Origin: Polytrichum commune | Lineage: Eukaryota; Streptophyta; Polytrichopsida; Polytrichales; Polytrichaceae | Length of the DNA: 64,000 bases | Direction of reading: 5' to 3' | NCBI GenBank assembly: GCA_950295325.1 | Contig: OX485808.1 | Location: 15,768,527 to 15,832,526 of the forward strand | Shown here: positions 59,085 to 64,000 of the stretch, in pieces | How the letters are laid out: every line of letters starts with the position of its first letter | How positions within the stretch are numbered: position 1 is the stretch's first letter | Translations under genes and position numbers: made by a program | Notes under the pieces: generated by a model | Databases searched by the model: none | The model's input: only the letters and a program-made list of their open reading frames with translations | What the model was told of the DNA's origin: nothing

Positions 59085-59318
59085 TAGGAATAATAATAAT
59101 AATATACAACTTTGAGCAATTCGACGTGAATTTCAGGCTGTTGGTCCTACCCTGTTTTAGAATCCCCTTGGTGTAGGGTGGGGATTACTGCCTACCTTGT
59201 GGTGGGTGGGCTCTTGGTTATTGTATCAAGTAGAGAGAAGATTTCATAGCCAGAAATTGAACTGCCAACCTCTCTGTTTGGAATTGGGTACCTAAGCTTA
59301 GGAACTTGACATGACCCT
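59085..59318 (-). mobile_element. tRNA-derived SINE (family S), long-tailed form
   Basis: It shares the 3' extension of the 62.3-kb copy (plus-strand 'cttggtgtagggtgg', 'ttactgcctaccttg', 'ggtgggtgggctcttgg') and ends in an (AAT)n tail on the plus strand's left side (59088-59103). The 5' end is shortened and the B-box decayed (GCAGTTCAATTTC). Confidence 0.75.
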
Positions 59319-60630
59319 ACCTTTCCGCATGTTTACACTGGACTAAGGGTAAATTTGTTCCTGCTTGACCTTAGACCCACTCTATAAATGGCTTGGGGCT
59401 AGCCTGAGCACTGGCCCGAATCGTGTGCAATTAACTTTATCTGGCCCAACTTTATTAGCTTTTTGTAAGCCCAACCTTGTCATATGTAAAGTGATGAGGC
59501 CTGATTTTAGATCCCGATGTTCATGAGGGGAAAGTGTAGCGAAAAGAACCAACCTTTCATGGACCAACAATAGAGATGCTCATTATCCAACGGATGAACC
59601 AAATCTGACCCATGTTGAGAGTTCAAGCCGAGGTAAAGCTTGTCCCGATTTCTTCGAGCCGGCCCAAAGTTTGACGCCAAAATTATGCCACCTAGGACGC
59701 CACATGAGATGAGTGATCGTTTAGGCCCAACCCTAGTATAAAGCCCTTGGACAAGATTTGATGAAATTGAACAATCTTGTTGAACCAATTTTTAAGAGTT
59801 CAAGCCGGTCCCCAATCTAGCCCCAAGTATAAAGTGAACCTCTAGTTGTGATTTAATGACCCCTTTGCACATTGATGTCGCCCATAAAGCAACTAATCCC
59901 GACTCTAGCCGGTTGCCAAACAAATCCCCTCCATGAACGGCTTCATAGTGGTGTGTTAACATAACTCACATTATTGAGATTAATGTAAGTAATTACTTAC
60001 TCGCATTAAACAAGAGTAAAATCAACTAGCACTTGAGAAATGGCATGAACTCATATGGGATAACATGAGGGAATACGATTATGAGTCGTATTATGAGCTA
60101 AATTATGAGTTACATCACGTGTTAACACGAGGAAGTTCATATTTGGAACACTAATGCGACTTGAACACATAGATCCAAAAACTTTTGAAATTGTTGGGTC
60201 TAGGGGATAGAATGTCACGTACCTTCATTCATTCATTCATGCACCATCCCTCCATTGTTTTGATGGTTGGGATGAGACCGGTCCAACTTTCGGTTGCTCA
60301 AACTAGCTTTAAAATCGGGTGTGGATGGTGACATGGGTATTTGACCCCACTTAGGGGGGTCCTTAAATGCAAGTTATATTGGCACACATGTGTTGCCCAT
60401 CCTTGGTTGAATGCCACACTAGGTAGAATAGAGGCGCCCATAATCGATCATTGAAGAGATTCTGTGCCAAATATGGAGAAGTACAAGGCGGTGTAAATTT
60501 TTCTTGTGTTGGAAGATAGAAATTATGAGGATAATAAAATTTTCGGTAATTTTATTTCTTAAATTAAAATTATTGTGAATTTTTGAAGTCAAGAGTTGGT
60601 CCAAACATATCAATCAATGTCTATAGTCTA
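59319..60630. other. Unassigned
   Basis: No recognised gene. (ATTC)n at 60222-60240. Confidence 0.3.
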
Positions 60631-60634
60631 CCAT

Positions 60635-60800
60635 GACCGCTCATTTTAACCACTCATTCCTCCTCATTTCAGCACTCAAAACCATGACATGTGTCATGGC
60701 ACTATTGGTTCGAGCTTGATCAAAATCCAACCTCAATCTGATAGAAATCTAATCCTAGCCTAATCAAAATTCCGGTACCCTATAGATTGCAAATGGGTTT
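60635..60800 (+). repeat. Family F dispersed repeat
   Basis: Inverse partner of 41644-41800, sharing ATGTGTCATGGCACTATTGG, GGTACCCTATAGATTGC and the start 'accgctcattttaacc'. Confidence 0.7.
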
Positions 60801-61432
60801 TTGATCAAGAATAGGTGGTTTGACTATAGTTCACCCATATAGGCTCCTACATGGGGCACAAACTTTCAGTATATGTTCCTCTCTTCTTGATTGCTCTCCT
60901 CCATTGCGATACCTTCTAGTTGACCCTTAATTTTCTGGAGCGTATTGTGGTTTTGTTGGATCATCTAAAAAGTAAGCTTTCTAGAGCTCATTTTTTATTG
61001 CACCTAAAAGAATAGTTGTTGCAACCCTCTTATCCTTTGCCTTTTGTATTTTTCATGGGATTACATCAATACGGTAGCAATATTTAGTGATTTCATGGGA
61101 TGTCAAAAATTGATTTAGAATAAGGAGACAACATAAAATTGTAATAAAATACATGGAATAAAATTATAGTCCAAACTTTCAAATTATATTAAGAATAGAT
61201 TTACACTTTGAGGTAGGAAAAAGAGTCCATAGAAAATTGACACTTTTTAGATCAAAGTATTATGATGTTGGTTTATATATAGCAATGTTTCAACAAAGGG
61301 AAAACTTAGTTCATTCTTGAATTTTAAATTCTCGTACATTCATTAGCCCATGAACGAGCCTCTGAGGAAGTTAAGGGTTAAGCTTGAACATGTACCCCTA
61401 GTAGAGCTTGGCTTTCCTTAATTGCCTCATGT
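60801..61432. other. Unassigned
   Basis: Nothing recognised. Confidence 0.3.
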
Positions 61433-62109
61433 AAGGTAGATGAGGCTAATGTGGACACCTCCAACTCTGTGGAATCAACCAACCGACGGATTTGAGCATT
61501 AGAATCTTGAGCATGTTAGCAATTGTGAATCAAGACCAAAGAAGGTGAAATCGTTGAAATTGAAGGTGAGGAAGGTGTTGATCTAGGCTCTGGAATCAAG
61601 GATTGCCTACTTTTCAATGTGGTGTTATAGGGGGGAACTCTTTTATCGTTCAATGTTGAGTAACTGGAGAACATCAATAGTAGATTCTACATGGGTCGTT
61701 TGCCAATGTTAATCAAGTTCATTGCCAATATTGGTTGTGTCATGTCTCTAAAGTGGTCACATCTAAGATAAAATGTTGCCATTTAAAAATATATATAAAA
61801 TACCCACAGTACATGTTGGTTGGCACCTCATAGCCACATGTTGCCTCCTAATTTGCCCGCCTTGGGCACAAAATCCAAGTGTGTCATAGCTAGGTAGATA
61901 CCCCTAGCTCGATAGATAACACTCCTCATTATGGAGCATGGTGAGTGTAGTTTGACTTTTGCAAAGGTCAGTAACCCAAATATCATTAATGCAACGGCTA
62001 AATCACCATGTATTTACTCACCCACTGAATTAAAGCAATTGTGCTACCGATTAAGAGCCAAAATAAGTGTCTAATTAAGGAAGCTAACAAACTTAGCCTC
62101 ATCTACCTT
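61433..62109. mobile_element. 677-bp element with 17-bp perfect inverted repeats
   Basis: Ends AAGGTAGATGAGGCTAA and its exact inverse. The AAGGTAGA start equals the inverted ends inside family B. The interior is not recognisably family B and holds no coding frame. No target duplication was identified. Confidence 0.65.
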
Positions 62110-62228
62110 AGTGCAATTCGACATCATTGCATCATTTGATGCTCCACTCATTACAATGTTCTTGAACATGTTCCTTTGCCCTGTATTTTTTTTTTCTTAT
62201 GTGGTTTATGGAACTTACTCATTCCTAG

Positions 62229-62496
62229 TTAAATAAATAAATAAATAACCAACGCTGGGCAATCCAACATGAAGTTGAGCCCATTGGCCCTACCTTGCTC
62301 AAGAATCCTCTTGGTGTAGGGTGGGTTTTACTGCCTACCTTGCGGTGGGTGGGCTCTTGGCTTCCTACTTACCAAGCTAGTTTTTTTCCGTGAAGTAGAG
62401 AGAAGATTTTACAATGGGAGTCGAACCACCAACCACTCCATTTGGAAATGGGTACCTCTCCCTCTATCACCCGTTAGTTTAGGGTCATCTCGGACC
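62229..62496 (-). mobile_element. tRNA-derived SINE (family S), best long copy
   Basis: Target duplication CATTCCTAG (62220-62228 and 62497-62505). The minus strand starts GGTCCGAGATGACCCTAAAC. It contains the exact B box GGTTCGACTCC (62423-62433) with an A-box-like TAGAGGGAGAGG about 30 bases before, then a 3' part ending in an (ATTT/AAAT)n tail (62229-62248). At 268 bp it defines the full-length family. Confidence 0.9.
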
Positions 62497-62505
62497 CATT
62501 CCTAG

Positions 62506-63111
62506 CTTTGCCTTTTTCTTCTAATTTCTCTTATGTATATCTCTTGTTTTTGTTCCAGAGTTGCTATGTAGTCATTGCTAAGGTCAAGGCATCCATAGTC
62601 GATCATGTTTATTTAACATATCAATGGGGTCATGTAATGCCAATATAGATGAGATCTATAATTTTTAGGCAAACAAAGTTAAACTTTATGTGGTGGAGCT
62701 TATGATTGATTACCCTCATAAGAGTTTTGACAATCGTCGCAATCAAGAAGAAGCATTGAGATGAACAGTTATGTGGTAACTCATAAATCAACTATGAGCA
62801 ATTTTCATACCTACGATTTTCTATCAAATAAATAAATAAAATAAAATATTTCATTCTTCTTATTAGAATATGTTTTAATGTGGAAAAGAAGAATATAAAA
62901 TATAAATAAATAAATCCCCGCTATTACTCCTCCTAAACAGATGCATACTCTCTTATTTTTATCAATTATAGATGCCTCAACCTTAGTCATTATGATTGCC
63001 TTTAAGTAGTCAATGTGAAGGGTGTCGTGCCTGTGCCAAGATATCATACAAGTGCCGAAGCGTATTACAATGATCACTGCCCTCTAGCTCTTTGTAGAAT
63101 AATATTAACTC
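62506..63111. other. Unassigned
   Basis: Nothing recognised. AT-rich with AAAT runs near 62827-62915. Confidence 0.3.
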
Positions 63112-63433
63112 CACTAAATATGATAGTTAGTGTCATATGGTATCTTATGTCAATATGATAACTTTTCGGATAGGACACTTCTTATGAATAAGTGAACAAA
63201 TATGGTCAAGGACGATGGATGAGTTCATCCATTGGTCAAAACCCTACCTTCACTTGTCAACAACTTGTGATAAATATTGTCATGGTTGATTGTAATTTGG
63301 ATGAAAAATCACTTGGTAAGTGACTGTAAATTGCAACATTGTAAATCTATAACTTCCCAAGAATTTTACAAGGAATCACAGATAATGTTGGGTTAACATT
63401 TGGTGTTGGTGACACTAAATATCATTTTTAGTG
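63112..63433 (-). mobile_element. CACTA-ended MITE, family D, inverse
   Basis: Starts CACTAAATATGATAGTTAGTG-like and ends ATATCATTTTTAGTG. At 322 bp it is the inverse of the 23211 and 32118 copies with small deletions. Confidence 0.8.
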
Positions 63434-63462
63434 TAGTGTCCCTATGCATGCATGCAAGTCAA

Positions 63463-63464
<2 letters not shown>

Positions 63465-63508
<44 letters not shown>
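63465..63508. repeat. (AC)22 microsatellite
   Basis: Twenty-two uninterrupted AC units. The frame reading through it is not a gene. Confidence 0.98.
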
Positions 63509-63511
<3 letters not shown>

Positions 63512-63539
63512 ATATACGTATGGTACAAATCAAAGTGAT

Positions 63540-64000
63540 TCAATTGCAAAAAGGTAAACAGAAAAAACCATTGCATGGGTTTTCCCAACCATGGACCCAC
63601 ATGATATCAAGTGATGACACACCACACCTTATCAAAACCTTCCAAAACATCATCATAAGCAACATCTGGTGCTTTCTCAAGAGCCGTAAGAGTCTTTTGC
63701 CAATCAATCCTACCATAATCAAGGAGAGCTTTCCAAACATGTTGTTGAGTTTTCTCAACTAGCCAGTGAATGAAGTTGACAATCATGTCGTTCCTTTGTT
63801 TCCAAGTGATCCAGGCAAGACCGCTACATAGAAAGAACCAATTCATGTGGTATTTCTTAAGAAGATTTTGCAAATCTTTATCAAAGAGGCATTGAGGAAT
63901 AAAGAAAGACTTATGTGGCCTTGCCAACGTACATTTGACATGAAGTCATCACACAATGTTAGCAGTGTATCTCCAAACTTGTTGCGCCAACGGGCAATCG
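63540..64000 (-). pseudogene. LINE C-terminal end, cut by the window edge
   Basis: The 106-codon minus frame (63607-63927) contains LAWITWKQRNDMIVN, the W-IW-RN motif near the end of plant LINE proteins, then KALLDYGRIDW and APDVAYDDVL. The frame starts 73 bases from the edge, and the sequence upstream (beyond 63927) continues in a shifted frame with ARWRNKFG. It ends near 63540. The upstream body of the element should lie beyond 64000. It is a different lineage from the 25-31 kb LINE, judging by the lack of matching residues around the shared motif. Confidence 0.75.

Noticed and set aside
63400-63762. 120-codon plus frame with a threonine-histidine run
   Set aside because: It reads through the (AC)22 microsatellite and lies antisense to a LINE relic.
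1-64000. A new multi-gene biological system
   Set aside because: No set of intact neighbouring genes exists. All recognisable coding sequence is degraded transposon protein or pseudogene.

Overview
No intact protein-coding gene, rRNA gene, tRNA gene or CRISPR array can be supported in this window. It reads as intergenic, repeat-rich nuclear DNA of a land plant. The grounds are a plant-type LINE, relics of a Ty3/gypsy element and of a pogo-like transposase, many non-autonomous DNA transposons, a tRNA-derived SINE family, a 5S rRNA-like copy and AT-rich filler with microsatellites. The LINE protein vaguely resembles elements of seed-free plants (ferns, lycophytes, bryophytes), but that is an impression from memory and the species cannot be named. 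Nearly every open frame is under 140 codons and most look like chance.

Layout. 0-6 kb: a hAT-like MITE ending in G/C tracts (target duplication GTTTATGT), a repeat shared with 12.6 kb, and a broken protein-kinase-like relic on the minus strand. 6-9 kb: four different MITEs (PIF/Harbinger-type with a 69-base hairpin, a 9-bp-duplication family here called A, a pogo-type one with TA duplications, and a CACTA-ended one). 12.5-13.8 kb: 3' half of a pogo-like transposase. 17.7-20.8 kb: a 1376-bp Mutator-like element with perfect 9-bp duplications, a family-A copy split by a 249-bp insert with perfect 12-bp duplications, and a second pogo-type MITE. 22.3-23.6 kb: two abutting family-A copies, one carrying a nested SINE, then a CACTA-ended element.

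25.1-31.9 kb: a full-length 5S rRNA-like sequence followed by a 5'-truncated LINE (endonuclease, reverse transcriptase, C-terminal zinc-finger region) bounded by about 31-bp near-direct repeats and split by a 1.8-kb richer-GC insert. 32.1-36.3 kb: the densest nest, with CACTA-ended MITE, SINE, PIF MITE, a small inverted-repeat element, a hAT MITE, then a family-A copy holding both a PIF-type MITE and an opposite family-A copy. 39.5-40.3 kb: three tandem units of about 240 bp. 41-46.7 kb: dispersed repeats, poly-C/G tracts, a second PIF-type MITE and a tRNA-like sequence. 51-54.7 kb: a minus-strand Ty3/gypsy relic with protease and integrase but no visible reverse transcriptase or RNase H. 56-64 kb: three more SINEs, inverted-repeat elements, a CACTA-ended copy and a LINE 3' end at the right edge.

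The elements do not work together as a system. Their interest is as an insertion history, read from target-site duplications at single-base resolution, and as probably uncatalogued repeat families. I did not find evidence of a previously undescribed biological system.
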